DNA of 64,000 bases from Priestia endophytica DSM 13796. Lineage in GTDB: Bacteria > Bacillota > Bacilli > Bacillales > Bacillaceae_H. This document shows positions 35,811-45,360 of this stretch, piece after piece. Under the pieces are notes generated by a model that was not told the origin of the DNA, searched no databases, and worked only from the letters and a program-made list of their open reading frames with translations. Where the stretch lies: positions 14,152 through 78,151 of the forward strand of contig NZ_FOXX01000016.1 in the NCBI RefSeq assembly GCF_900115845.1, in the 5' to 3' direction. Made by a program: the position numbers and the translations under genes. Each line of letters opens with the position of its first letter. Positions within the stretch are counted from its first letter, which is position 1.

Positions 35811-36809
35811 ATGTTAATCTTTAGTGATGATTTTGCCCGTATGCAAAACTATGAATCTTACATAAAAGATAAAGATCAACAAAAACAAATGAAGTATAAA
35901 TTATTAAGCATCGTGGAGTCTGCATTTGGAGATTCATATGCTCGATTAAAACCCGAAACAAGAAACGCTATTGATATGATTTGTTTTTTAGCTACAGAAA
36001 AAGGCTTTGTTTATGCGAAAGACTCCTATTTTGCTAAAGAGCATAACATTTCTACTCGTACAATTCGTCGTGTCATGAAAACCTTAGAAGATGCGAGCAA
36101 GATTGTGAAGGCTCATCGCTCTTCTTCTAAACATAATGGCCGTGGTGCAGCCGTTTATTTCTTTGTGGATCATCCGTGTTTTACACACTGGCAACAATAT
36201 TTCGGCTTTGATGTCCAAGCTGATGTCCAAGCAGAAAACGCTGAAATCCCTTGTGGGAGTAGGGACGAAGAGGCGAAAAAAGTTTCTACCTATTCTTTAC
36301 CTAAAAATCATTATATTAAAAATCATTTTATGTACAAAACGATTCCTTTTATCAAGGGAGTCCCAAAATTAATTAATCAAACCTTTAAAGATATATTCAA
36401 AGAGTCTTTAAGAGACCTTTATTTGCGTGTACGTATGGCTTCTCAAAAAGTATGTCAATCTGTATCTATGACTCTTTCTAAGAAGGATATTCACTCTATT
36501 GCTTATGAATCTATTCATGTTTTATTTACATACATAAAAACGCGTTCCATGAGCTTTGAAGAGCAATGTAAATTGGTATATCATATTGCTTTAAACAAAT
36601 TTAATGAACTTGTACAACCAGAAGACAAAAAGGACGAGGAAGAGTCTGTAATGATGTCACCACGTAAAATTGTGCGTAAAGAAATGCTCCCGGATTGGTT
36701 CCAGGCACAACAAGAGAAAGAAGAAACAACAGAAAGCCAAGAGTCTGTATCTGTAGCAACTGAAGAAGAAATGGTGAAAATGAAGGCTATTTTGGCCCAT
36801 TATACATAA
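35811..36809 (+). CDS. Plasmid replication initiator (winged-helix type)
   Basis: 332 aa from ATG 35811, which has a GAGGAGAG site; an upstream in-frame ATG lies inside the terminator leader and was rejected. A winged helix is visible around residues 75-125 (KEHNISTRTIRRVMKTLEDASKI and then a GRGAAVYFF wing). The middle and C-terminus are basic then acidic. Position between the attenuator leader, FtsK-like genes and partition locus supports a Rep role, but it is not a classic RepA, RepB or RepU match by eye. Confidence 0.65.
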   Translation: MLIFSDDFARMQNYESYIKDKDQQKQMKYKLLSIVESAFGDSYARLKPETRNAIDMICFLATEKGFVYAKDSYFAKEHNISTRTIRRVMKTLEDASKIVKAHRSSSKHNGRGAAVYFFVDHPCFTHWQQYFGFDVQADVQAENAEIPCGSRDEEAKKVSTYSLPKNHYIKNHFMYKTIPFIKGVPKLINQTFKDIFKESLRDLYLRVRMASQKVCQSVSMTLSKKDIHSIAYESIHVLFTYIKTRSMSFEEQCKLVYHIALNKFNELVQPEDKKDEEESVMMSPRKIVRKEMLPDWFQAQQEKEETTESQESVSVATEEEMVKMKAILAHYT

Positions 36810-37007
36810 TAGTTAGTAACTTAAATTTTCTAAGTTACTGTGGATGTAAAACAAAGTTTAATAAATTATAAAAATGATTGGTTAGAATTCTGTATTTAAT
36901 TTATTCCATTATCAGGTGTGTTTATCTAACAAGTAGCTCCTGCACAAGAGTGACACTTCATTTAATGTTTATCGTGGTTTCAATTACAGAAAGGTAGTGT
37001 ATTTGAT

Positions 37008-37841
37008 ATGGAAAAAAGTAACCGAGAAGCTAGGTTGCGTCGATTATACAATCAGGATATTTCTCGAACCAGCGATTCCCATCCTAAACCAATCCCTGAT
37101 TCTAGCGAATATGAATGTAAAAAGATAAAAGAGATTCAAGAACTTATTCCAGTTAAAAAGATAATGGGTGGCAATCCCCTTCGTATTGATACAGAAAAAA
37201 CTTGGTTGGAAAACTTTGAGGTTATTCCTAGGATGGATCGACAATTAGATCGCTTAGAAAAAGAAGGGTTAAGTAAACTTATTGCTTTCCTTCAAGCAGA
37301 TCAGAAGGATGAAATAATTGTTGTAGATTACTATAATAATTTAGATGAGTTTTATGTTATGGATAACGGGAGTCACCGTACAACCTTAGCAAAGGTTATG
37401 GGTATAGAAACCATAAAAGCTAGTGTAAGACCTTATGAATTCAAACCAGAGCTGCTTGAAAAGAAAAAAAGACGTGAACAATTGGAAATAGAGAAAAAAG
37501 AAGAAGAAGAACGTTTGGAGAAAGAATTTCCCTTATTGAGAAAACGGATTTCAAACTTAGGATTGGATTCGACTACAAAAAAAGATTCTCGAGGAAAAAG
37601 CAAAGAGATTTATGTTACCTATAAAGGGAAGTCAATTGACTACTTTAATATTACATGTCTAAATGATCTCGAAAAGGTATTTGATGAACTAGAGGTATTA
37701 GAATCATTGATTGATGCTCGAAGATTACTTACAGATTCTCTCTTATTACTTAATATACGTTATTTTAAACTGAGGAGAAGAAGTCCTTGGTATATAAATG
37801 ACATTCTAGATAAGTTAGCTAAATCTAATTATTTCAAGTGA
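37008..37841 (+). CDS. ParB/sulfiredoxin-fold protein, plasmid-encoded
   Basis: 277 aa. YVMDNGSHRTTLAKVMGIETI resembles the nucleotide-binding core (DGxHR) of ParB/Srx-like domains. Ahead lies a basic N-terminus, and behind a charged coiled-coil (EKKKRREQLEIEKKEEEER). Function unknown; may be a partition or regulatory factor. AAAGGTAG site before the ATG. Confidence 0.55.
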   Translation: MEKSNREARLRRLYNQDISRTSDSHPKPIPDSSEYECKKIKEIQELIPVKKIMGGNPLRIDTEKTWLENFEVIPRMDRQLDRLEKEGLSKLIAFLQADQKDEIIVVDYYNNLDEFYVMDNGSHRTTLAKVMGIETIKASVRPYEFKPELLEKKKRREQLEIEKKEEEERLEKEFPLLRKRISNLGLDSTTKKDSRGKSKEIYVTYKGKSIDYFNITCLNDLEKVFDELEVLESLIDARRLLTDSLLLLNIRYFKLRRRSPWYINDILDKLAKSNYFK

Positions 37842-37947
37842 TGTTTTGTTATCAAGAAACGGACCAGATTGTTTCATACTCCTTTTCATTTATTTAAAAT
37901 GCGTGCTTGTGATGTATTTTAAATCGATCTTAAACAACGGCAGCAAA

Positions 37948-37982
37948 ATAAAAAAGGAGCCGTTTTATAGCTCCTTTAGATT
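37948..37982. terminator. Terminator hairpin
   Basis: AAAAAAGGAGC pairs with AGCTCCTTT across an 8-nt loop. Confidence 0.6.
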
Positions 37983-38054
37983 CCTATATAACGATTTTGT
38001 AAGAGGTGTTTATGTAAAGGTATCGTAATCATTTGAATTATTATGTGATGAGCC

Positions 38055-38315
38055 TTATCCTTTTTTATTAATAGCTAGAACAGCTCTTAATGGATCGGAC
38101 GGGTTCTTTCTCTTTGCTATAATTTTTTCTTGTTCATTTCGTACATTTCTAACTTCATCTAACATATCTTGCAGAAGAATAGCTTCTTGTGTTTCAGGGT
38201 GTATCGCTGTATTCCCTTCAACTTGATAACCCTTTAGTTCAAAAGTGGAAAAATCCTTTCCAGACTCCATAATCTCATCTAATGAAAATTCATCTCCCAT
38301 TTTATACTTAGACAT
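38055..38315 (-). CDS. Hypothetical protein, 86 aa
   Basis: Acidic N-terminus (MSKYKMGDEFSLDEIMESGKD), then a helical EAILLQDMLDEVRNVRNEQEKI segment and basic tail. Purine-rich ribosome site GGGAGGG before ATG. No family recognised; convergent with the ParB-like gene. Confidence 0.55.
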   Translation of the reverse strand: MSKYKMGDEFSLDEIMESGKDFSTFELKGYQVEGNTAIHPETQEAILLQDMLDEVRNVRNEQEKIIAKRKNPSDPLRAVLAINKKG

Positions 38316-38534
38316 CTAAATCCCTCCCTATAATATTTTGATCGCTATTAACAAGACATATCAGATATATCACTAAAACTTCTACCAGGGCTTTTTCGAG
38401 AGTACCTTCCTAATTTTTTGAATGTCGCGAGCTGTACTGATTATTTGTTGAGCTTGTGCCTCTAAGTTGGAATTAATATATTCTTGTAGTTTCGCAAACT
38501 GCTTCGCTTAGTTCTTCTACACATTTAATTAAGC

Positions 38535-38832
38535 CTCTTTCTTTTGTTTAATTGAATGGTTGTTTTTTTACTTTAACATTTTAATACATATGAATAAAAC
38601 CGACATTTCCCTATATCTAATTACAGATTAGTTTAAAACAAAGTTAATTAATTAGAAATTTATATATCAGTAGTAGAACCAAACACGGCTATACTAGACA
38701 TATCAGTAAGATATATAAGGTGTAACTGATATGTCTGATATATTATTAAAAGTCGAAGATGTCTCCCAAGTTGTAGGTATTGCTACATCTACAATTCGTA
38801 AATACAGCATCTTAATTGAAAAACGAGGGTGA
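38535..38832 (+). pseudogene. Truncated duplicate of the DUF3967-type gene and its control region
   Basis: Matches about 39435-39735 with substitutions. It contains the same inverted repeat AGACATATCAG/CTGATATGTCT (38696-38706 and 38726-38736) straddling an ATG at 38731 and the first 33 codons (MSDILLKVEDVSQVVGIATS) before a TGA at 38830. The rest of the gene is missing. Confidence 0.85.
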
Positions 38833-38896
38833 ACTTAAGTTGTATTTTGGTGACTTAAATGAAGCAGAAATTTATATAGGGTAGTATATTTTTAAT

Positions 38897-39400
38897 CTAC
38901 ATAATGACGGTAAAATCCTTAGGTGTTACCTCTACTTTTAAATAGCCTTCCTTTGACAAGATTTTAATTTCAATTGTTTTCTCTAGGTTATCTAACATGC
39001 TATGAGCTTCATTTAAATTTTCATTTGAAAAATTAAATGAAGTAGGGTTATCAAAACTATAAATTAATTTATCATTATAAAAAATATTTAATTCATTCTT
39101 TGTTCCCTTATTAATCCATGAAGATGTAAGACCAAGATATTCAATCCTTTTTCTTAGTTTTTTTCGCCTTCCTGATCAATTTAGAAAGATTTTATATAGT
39201 ATTCAAGTCCTCGTTTTTCGATCCTATGTAATAAATTATCAATTCTCCCCCCCATATTTTTAAAATCCACTACCATGATAGATTATGTTTAATCCGTCCC
39301 CCATCTTTAAAATCATATAAATCCTGAGCTGGAACTGATAACGAGTATTCACTATCCATTTGATTAATTTCATTATCATTTATATTTAATTTTAAAATTC
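38897..39400 (-). pseudogene. Decayed gene remnant, function unknown
   Basis: The minus strand holds an open stretch of about 85 codons (38897-39165, containing DNLEKTIEIKILSKEGYLKV) without a start, preceded by readable segments in other frames up to 39400 (for example SEYSLSVPAQDLYDFKDGGR). Stops and frame changes break it. No family recognised. Confidence 0.5.
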
Positions 39401-39597
39401 GTCGATTCTTTCCTCCATTTGTTTTAGTCCCCTTCTTCGATTTAATTGAATAATTGTTATTTTTTTCTACTTTAACATTTTAGTATATAGGAATTAAACC
39501 AACATTTAACCTTATCTAATTACATGTTAGTTTAAAACGAAACTTATTAGAGATTTATATATCAGTAGTAGCAACAAATATAGCAACAAGATATACT

Positions 39598-39638
39598 AGA
39601 CATATCAGTAAGATATAGGAGGTGTAACTGATATGTCT
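39598..39638. promoter_or_regulatory. Inverted repeat over the ribosome site and start of the DUF3967-type gene
   Basis: AGACATATCAG (39598-39608) and CTGATATGTCT (39628-39638) are perfect inverse copies, enclosing AGGAGG and the ATG at 39633. Likely autoregulatory operator or part of the centromere site. Confidence 0.7.
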
Positions 39639-40211
39639 GATATATTATTAAAGGTCGAAGATGTTTCCCATGCTGTAGGTGTTGCTGCATCTACAATTCG
39701 TAAATACAGTTTTTTAATTGAAAAACAAGGTTATACATTTTCAAGAAGTAACCAAGGAGCTTTAATGTATGATAAAGATGAAGTATCTATATTTAAAGAG
39801 ATAATCCAAATTAAAAAACAAAAGAATATGACTCTAGAAAAAGCTGTACAACGAGCTCTTTCTAACATGTCAGATATGGTAGATATCGCAGATATATCTA
39901 GAGGACCATATGATGATATGTCTGGTATGTCTGATGTGCAAGATATGTCTAAAGCTATAGCTGCTATGCAAGCTCAAATGAAAGCTGTCTTAGATCAGAA
40001 TGAAAAAGTTCTTCTGCAAAATCAAGAACTCATAAGAAAGGTTGAACGATTAGAAGATACCAGTTCGTTAGAAAAAGAGAAAATTGAAAACAGAGATAAG
40101 CTACTCCTTGATGCAATGAAAGAAATAAAAGAAACTAAAAAGGTGATTGCTACATCTTTAGAGGAAAATAGGAAGGCACTTCAAAAGAAGTGGTGGGAAT
40201 TTTGGAGATAA
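39633..40211 (+). CDS. MerR-like DNA-binding plasmid protein, DUF3967 type
   Basis: 192 aa. N-terminal MerR-like helix-turn-helix (LKVEDVSHAVGVAASTIRKYSFLIEKQGYTFSRSNQG over residues 5-41), a linker with repeated DMS/DIS units (about 85-110), then a long coiled coil and the C-terminal WWEFWR, features of DUF3967 proteins on Bacillus plasmids. Preceding parM, it is likely a regulator or centromere-binding partner of partition. Confidence 0.75.
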   Translation: MSDILLKVEDVSHAVGVAASTIRKYSFLIEKQGYTFSRSNQGALMYDKDEVSIFKEIIQIKKQKNMTLEKAVQRALSNMSDMVDIADISRGPYDDMSGMSDVQDMSKAIAAMQAQMKAVLDQNEKVLLQNQELIRKVERLEDTSSLEKEKIENRDKLLLDAMKEIKETKKVIATSLEENRKALQKKWWEFWR

Positions 40212-40305
40212 TAAGTATATTAATTATATAAAGTATATATAAAATTAAACTTATTAACAAACCAGATACTCATTATATATATATTTTATATCAATATAGA
40301 TGTAT

Positions 40306-40340
40306 TAATTGTATGGATTACAGTTAATACATCTTTTTTA
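40306..40340 (+). terminator. Terminator between the DUF3967-type gene and parM
   Basis: AGATGTATTAA pairs with TTAATACATCT, followed by TTTTTT. The next 80 nt are very AT-rich and hold the parM promoter. Confidence 0.75.
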
Positions 40341-40424
40341 TTTATTATTTATATAATAAATGTTATAAAAGTATAATAAATGATATAATATACATATATT
40401 ATATATAAGGAGTGGGATTTGTTA

Positions 40425-41609
40425 ATGAAATTAATCCTTGCTAATGATATTGGAAATGACAAAATGAAGATTCTTGAACCAGGCATGAAAGAGGTAGTGA
40501 AAGTTCCAAGTGCTTATAAACGAATTAATCGAAAACCTTCGGTTCACGAAAATGATGTAAAAAAGAACGTAACAAATCTTATTGACCAATTACTTGTACA
40601 TATTTCAAGCTCATCGATTCGTCGTGATGGTTTATATATGATTGGAGAACGAGCAATTCAAACCACAGAAGGCGTAAGCAATATGGATATTGCGGTTCAT
40701 GAGAAACATAGCAGCGATTTACCTTTAATTAATACATTAGGTTATGCTGCTGCGAGAGTGGTGCAAAAACACTATGAGGAAAAAGGAGAACTTCCTCAAT
40801 CTCTAAAAGCAGAAGTAGGCATGAGTAGTGCAATCCCAGCAAGCCAACACAATGTAGAGACAGCAAAACAGTTAGAGGAACGTTTCATGGAGACTTCTCA
40901 TGTGGTGATTGTGTATGTTGGCCAAGAGCAAGTAACCGTAGAATTAAACTTCTCACAATTAAAAGTCACAAAAGAAGGTATTCCGGCATTATATGCCATC
41001 TTTGAAGCCCCAAATGATATGTTTAAAGAGTTTTCTAAAGAATATGGATTGAAAAAGGTAGATGGTTCATACTTTATGAATTCGAAGATTATGCATATTG
41101 ATATTGGAAGTGGAACAACCGAGTACATTTATTCTGTAGGGGTGAACCCACAACCAGAGCAATGTACAGGAGAAAGACGTGGGGTAGGTCATGCAGTAGA
41201 AGAAGCTATTCAATTAATGAAGGAAGAACGTAAAGGCCTAAATATTAACCGTCAACAGTTTGCCAAATATATTGAGCGACCAGACGAGTATCCAAAAGAT
41301 CATAATCTAGCTGTTCATTTCCTACGTGAAGCTCGTATTAATCAAGTTGATTTTATCTTAGAAGATGTAGAACGTAAGTATACAACGACTTTATCTAGTG
41401 AACCGGAATATCTGGCTTGCTATGGTGGGGGATCCATTGAGTTTAAAGAAGACATGTATAAGTATTTAAAAGAATTTGCAGATTCTGTAGATGCGAAAGT
41501 CCTTTGGATTCCAGAACAATATGCGGTTGATATGAACGTGAAAGGATTAGATATCTTAAATCGCAACATGCTATTTACAGAAGAATACAAAGAAACTGTG
41601 GTGATGTAA
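40425..41609 (+). CDS. parM: ParM/StbA-type plasmid-segregation actin
   Basis: 394 aa. Actin-like ATPase: LANDIGNDKMKI (phosphate 1), MHIDIGSGTTEYIYSVG (phosphate 2) and YGGGSIEF (adenosine motif). Polymerises to push plasmid copies apart. ATG at 40425 chosen since family members start at this Met; an in-frame TTG at 40419 has better spacing to AAGGAG. Followed after 4 nt by the parR-like gene. Confidence 0.9.
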   Translation: MKLILANDIGNDKMKILEPGMKEVVKVPSAYKRINRKPSVHENDVKKNVTNLIDQLLVHISSSSIRRDGLYMIGERAIQTTEGVSNMDIAVHEKHSSDLPLINTLGYAAARVVQKHYEEKGELPQSLKAEVGMSSAIPASQHNVETAKQLEERFMETSHVVIVYVGQEQVTVELNFSQLKVTKEGIPALYAIFEAPNDMFKEFSKEYGLKKVDGSYFMNSKIMHIDIGSGTTEYIYSVGVNPQPEQCTGERRGVGHAVEEAIQLMKEERKGLNINRQQFAKYIERPDEYPKDHNLAVHFLREARINQVDFILEDVERKYTTTLSSEPEYLACYGGGSIEFKEDMYKYLKEFADSVDAKVLWIPEQYAVDMNVKGLDILNRNMLFTEEYKETVVM

Positions 41610-41613
41610 AGGT

Positions 41614-42018
41614 ATGACGAACGAAAAAAAGAGAAAAACACAGTACAACTGGAAGTTTAAAAGCAACGAAACCGATGAGTTTTATAAATGGTTTGAAAAT
41701 CAAGATAACATTGCGCTATCTCTACGTAAAATTGTGTACCATATGATTGAGCTGTATGGAACGGAGAGCGTTTTAAATCATCATGTCGATAAAGAAATGA
41801 GTCGAGATATGTTCATTTTAGAGGCTCTTAGAGGAAAAGATACTTTAACGGTAAAAGAGAGTATCCTTTCAGGGGGATCTCCACGAAAAGATTTATCTAT
41901 CCTTGAGAAAACGTCTCCCTCTGTACAAAATGAACGTCGTGTAAATGAAGAACCGAATAAATCAGAAGCCAAAAGTAAAGTCAATTATCAAGAGGTTAAC
42001 CCGAAATCAATTTTTTGA
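41614..42018 (+). CDS. ParR-like partition adaptor
   Basis: 134 aa, small, basic at the N-terminus (TNEKKRKTQYNWKFK) with a helical DNA-binding-like first half and a disordered tail ending EVNPKSIF, the kind of C-terminal tail that contacts ParM filaments. The role is inferred from position directly after parM. Confidence 0.65.
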   Translation: MTNEKKRKTQYNWKFKSNETDEFYKWFENQDNIALSLRKIVYHMIELYGTESVLNHHVDKEMSRDMFILEALRGKDTLTVKESILSGGSPRKDLSILEKTSPSVQNERRVNEEPNKSEAKSKVNYQEVNPKSIF

Positions 42019-42036
42019 TAACTTTTAAGGAAGAGA

Positions 42037-42073
42037 GTATAGCCCTCACATGATGCGAGGGCTATTTTTTGTA
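42037..42073 (+). terminator. Terminator of the partition operon
   Basis: ATAGCCCTC pairs with GAGGGCTAT, followed by TTTTTTG. Confidence 0.9.
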
Positions 42074-42189
42074 GGGGGATAAGATAAAAAGTTGAATAAA
42101 TAAAATGGAGAGTCATTTCCTTTTAAAATCTAGAAAAAGTCCATTCAAGGATAGACTTACAGATTAAAGTTTTATATCAGGGACGTGGT

Positions 42190-42680
42190 AAGGGTGAAAC
42201 AATTATCTTTAGATTAGGGAGTCTTAGATCTTGATGTGTATCAAAAGTCGACGACAGCAGAAAGTGTAGATAGCGAGAGAAATAAAGAAAAAACAGAGAA
42301 GGAATAATCAGAAGATGAACTTGTTCAGGGATTAAGCAAAAATACCTACGAGTGCAAAAAGGTCATATAAGAATAGGAAAGTTTACAGGTTATTAGTGAT
42401 CGACATCCGGTAAAAATAGATCAAAAAGAAAATGAAATTCCCTAAAAAAGCCGTTGTAGTTGAGGTGGAAATCCAAGGAACTTTCCGAAAAGAAATGGGG
42501 GAATTAAAAGCCAATATGTAGTATCAAATTGAGACAGAAAAGCTGAAATGGAAGCTCAAATTTCAGGTAAAGAAAATGACATTCGAATGAAAGAAGAGAG
42601 CATTAGTCTCTATAAAGATGAGAAGAAAATGTTGAAGGAAAAGGTAAAAAGGTTGAACGAAAAAGAGCAAGATTTAGCTT
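42190..42680 (+). pseudogene. Decayed coiled-coil gene
   Basis: The plus strand reads as Glu/Lys-rich coiled-coil fragments in several frames, interrupted by stops (e.g. VEVEIQGTFRKEMGELKANM, then ERLEMEAQISGKENDIRMKEESI-like reading). No intact gene. Probably debris of a plasmid gene. Confidence 0.4.
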
Positions 42681-42694
42681 GAACTTGTGAAACC

Positions 42695-42783
42695 TAGGGG
42701 GATGTTGAGGGGACTTCACGAAAAAATGAGGTGGCGTTGAGGGGACCCCACCCTGATTTGAGGGGACGTTGAGGGGACGTTTG
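42695..42783 (+). repeat. Four TTGAGGGGAC repeats
   Basis: TTGAGGGGAC occurs at about 42703, 42737, 42760 and 42770, the last two nearly adjacent. Possible iterons or part of a transfer origin. Confidence 0.7.
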
Positions 42784-42804
42784 GCACTTTTCTTTGTACC
42801 CACG

Positions 42805-42860
42805 GTTTTGTTAGGCTCTGCCTAACCCCACACCTTAGTGGGGGCAAAAACCCCTTATGC
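42805..42860 (+). other. Candidate transfer origin (oriT) remnant
   Basis: TTAGGCTCTGCCTAA is a palindrome directly followed by CCCCACACCTTAGTGGGG, another palindrome, and AAAAACCCC. A ribbon-helix-helix relaxosome-type gene remnant lies 45 nt downstream. This hairpin pair resembles oriT regions of mobilisable Gram-positive plasmids. No relaxase gene is present. Confidence 0.4.
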
Positions 42861-42903
42861 TCTTCTAGCTTTTAAAATGTAGAGCACTGAATGTTGAGAG
42901 AGG

Positions 42904-43038
42904 ATGAATGAAATGGAGATTAAAGTGAGAAATGTAGATCCAGTTGCAGTGAAAAAGATTGATGAACTGGCAAAAGAAAAAGGAATTTCACGACAAGAAT
43001 TTTTGAAAGGTCAGTTTGGAATGCAGGCCTTTTTTTGA
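42904..43038 (+). pseudogene. Truncated ribbon-helix-helix (relaxosome accessory) gene
   Basis: 44 codons: IKVRNVDPVAVKKIDELAKE followed by GISRQEFLKGQF, the RHH DNA-binding unit found with MobB-type relaxosome genes on pXO2-like plasmids. After GQFGMQAFF a stop follows; the downstream sequence reads NRLNENVT in another frame, so a frameshift or truncation is likely. Confidence 0.65.
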
Positions 43039-43273
43039 GAACAGACTAAACGAGAATGTCACCTAGAAAACCTTATTAATAAAATATTAACATGATGTGA
43101 AAGTGTTTAAATTTTATGGAGAGGTATAGAAAAAATTTTAGGAATGGGGAATGGTATTCTTCTGATTGCTTATTCTTTTAATGAACCTTTTGTTGAAGAA
43201 AAAGCCTGTTCGTTTATACTAGAATTTAAATGGAATACTGATCATAGAATACTTTAAAAAGTGAGGATATACA
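43039..43273. other. Non-coding stretch
   Basis: AT-rich, no gene or clear structure seen apart from the AAAGTGAGG ribosome site before map. Confidence 0.4.
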
Positions 43274-44023
43274 ATGATTGCAAAAACTGAAGAGGATTTT
43301 AATGGATTAAAAGAAATTGGTAAGATTTGCGGATCGATTCGAGATGAATTAGTCCATTGCGCTAAACCTGGAATGACTACAAAAGAACTCGATGAAATTG
43401 CGGGAGAGATGTTTAAAAAAGCAGGAGCTCAATCTGCACCAAAAGGTGAATATGATTTTCCTGGATATACGTGTATCAGCATAAATGAAGAAGTAGCACA
43501 CGGGATTCCGAGGGAACAGACCATTCAAGAAGGGGATCTTGTTAATATTGATATTTCAGGTTCGAAAAACGGTTATTTCGCAGATACCGGAATTTCCATT
43601 GTAGTGGGAAAAGGAGAGAGCATTCTACAGAAAATATGTGACGTTGCTAAAGAAGCATTCGACGCTGGACTTAAGAAAGCAAAACCAGGTTCGAAAAAAA
43701 GCGCGCTCGGAAAAGCTGCACATAATGTAGCGAAAAGGCATGGCTTAACCGTCATAAAAAATCTTACTGGACACGGTATTGGGCGCTCCATTCATGAAGA
43801 ACCAGAACATATTTTCAATTACTACTCTCACGAGGATGATGAAATTTTAAAAGATGGTATGGTAATTGCCTTTGAACCTTTTATCTCTACATTTGAAGAG
43901 GAGGTTTTCCAATCCGAAGATGGATGGACCCTCCTAACCGATGAAAGCTTTGTGGCTCAATACGAACATACGATTATTCTTACGAAGGAAGGGCCTATTA
44001 TTACTACATTGTCAGAGCACTAA
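43274..44023 (+). CDS. map: Methionine aminopeptidase, type I
   Basis: 249 aa pita-bread fold. Removes initiator Met. Metal ligands visible: D in VNIDISG, D in FADTGIS, H in TGHGIGRSIHEEP, E in AFEPFIS and E in QYEHTII. This resembles the secondary MapB-type enzyme of Bacillus. Stands alone between terminators. May be a second copy to the essential chromosomal map. Confidence 0.95.
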   Translation: MIAKTEEDFNGLKEIGKICGSIRDELVHCAKPGMTTKELDEIAGEMFKKAGAQSAPKGEYDFPGYTCISINEEVAHGIPREQTIQEGDLVNIDISGSKNGYFADTGISIVVGKGESILQKICDVAKEAFDAGLKKAKPGSKKSALGKAAHNVAKRHGLTVIKNLTGHGIGRSIHEEPEHIFNYYSHEDDEILKDGMVIAFEPFISTFEEEVFQSEDGWTLLTDESFVAQYEHTIILTKEGPIITTLSEH

Positions 44024-44092
44024 TACCACAATAGGGCGCGATTGTTGAGCAACACAGGTAGAATAATAATTAAATTTTTTATAAACCAACAG

Positions 44093-44146
44093 TAAAAGGG
44101 TGATACATATTGTACATGTACAATATGTATCATCCTTTATTTTTTA
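44093..44146. terminator. Strong terminator hairpin
   Basis: AAAGGGTGATACATATTGTA and TACAATATGTATCATCCTTT form a 20-bp stem with one mismatch, then T-rich DNA. Confidence 0.9.
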
Positions 44147-44212
44147 TGACCTTTTATGATTTAAGTCTTGATAAATTTTGTGGCCAATTTAATCATGAAG
44201 GGATAATAAAAA

Positions 44213-44653
44213 ATTGTCATTCAAGCGAAGCGATATGGATCTAAAAATAGAGTCAGTTTATCAGCTGTGCAAGAGATATATGAAGTACAAGCTTATTATA
44301 AAGCCGATGAAGCATGGGTCATCAAAAATAGTTTCTTTACGAAATCAGCAAGTGCATTAGCCGAAGCGTGTAGTGTACAACTATTTGACCGTAAAGCCCT
44401 TCAAGAGTTGATTTTAGAAGTAAATCCTACCGACACAGCCAAAGAGGTGTATCAAGAGGTGGAAGCAGAGCCTCATAAATGTCCAACGTGTGGAAAGTCA
44501 TTAGTGGTATGCCAAGGAAAGCCAAATCGCTTTTTTGAATGTTCCTCTTTTTTTATTAACAGTTCAACTTTATTTCAAAGACACATATTATCTTTAACTA
44601 AGTTGGACACTGATGGTTTAATAAATTTATTGCAAAAGAGTTGCAACAAATAG
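44213..44653 (+). pseudogene. Fragment of an Mrr-type restriction endonuclease
   Basis: Readable from 44213: IVIQAKRYGSKNRVSLSAVQ then EIYEVQAYYKADEAWVIK and SFFTKSASALAEACSVQLF, the QAKRY core of the Mrr-type endonuclease fold, followed by HKCPTCGKSLVV, a topoisomerase-type zinc ribbon. The N-terminal half is absent and the zinc ribbon is cut after RFFEC; the tail SSFFINSS... is unrelated. No start codon at the fold beginning. Confidence 0.75.
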
Positions 44654-44772
44654 GATGACAAGGTCAGCGAACGACGAGCAGCAAACATTGGGATTGTACA
44701 ACTTTACACTTTTAAAAATTTGTAGGTGAAGTGGTTTTCCTCTGCCCTTCACCTAAGTAATCTAAGTAATCG

Positions 44773-45078
44773 TTAGTATATTTCGCGGAATACATGATCT
44801 AGATCTTCAAATTCTTTAAGATCTTTTTCCAGTGGATTGTCTGATTCTACCGTCCACTTACTATCAATTGGGGATAACCCGCCATTATTATTTTTTTGAA
44901 AAGGCAGATGAATATGATGGGTTTGGCCATCTTTTCGAGTTGTATATCCAAGATAATAGCGATCATCTTGTCCTTCTTCTTCAAAAATACCGATATTTTC
45001 AATTCCATACATATTTAAATAGGGTTGAAAGGATTGCTGTAATTCATTCATAATTTGTTCGCGAGATAGATAATCCAC
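44773..45078 (-). CDS. DUF5634-like small protein
   Basis: 101 aa from GTG 45078 (AAGGGAG upstream). YLSREQIMNELQQSFQPYLN and IGIFEEEGQDDRYYLGYTTRKDG resemble a small Bacillus family of unknown function (DUF5634, by recall). No motif of known activity. Confidence 0.5.
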   Translation of the reverse strand: MDYLSREQIMNELQQSFQPYLNMYGIENIGIFEEEGQDDRYYLGYTTRKDGQTHHIHLPFQKNNNGGLSPIDSKWTVESDNPLEKDLKEFEDLDHVFREIY

Positions 45079-45319
45079 TAAAATTCTCCCTTCCAAATGG
45101 TTCTTTCCCTTAATATGTCATACTTTCGTTCATTTAAACCCTGTTTTCTTCATAAAATAAAAGCATTTTGCACTAAGTGTAAGATGACAATAAAGTTATT
45201 TAATGTAGCGTAGTGTAGTGTTTTAAAAATCTAAGTTTTATTCAAAAAATTGGCCCGATTGGTGAATACAAGTTAAAAAACTTCCTTAAACTAAGCTGCC
45301 CGTTCGTATTATAAGGTCA

Positions 45320-45360
45320 GCCAGATAAGAAAATATTTCTGGTTGCCCTTTTTTTAGTTG
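45320..45360 (+). terminator. Terminator-like hairpin
   Basis: GTCAGCCAGATAA and TTTCTGGTTGCCC form an imperfect stem, then TTTTTTT. The flanks (45079-45319 and 45361-45538) contain no recognised gene. Confidence 0.5.

Noticed and set aside
42603-42803. A minus-strand frame over the TTGAGGGGAC repeats.
   Set aside because: Its Pro/Ser-rich translation arises from the repeats; no ribosome site or family similarity.
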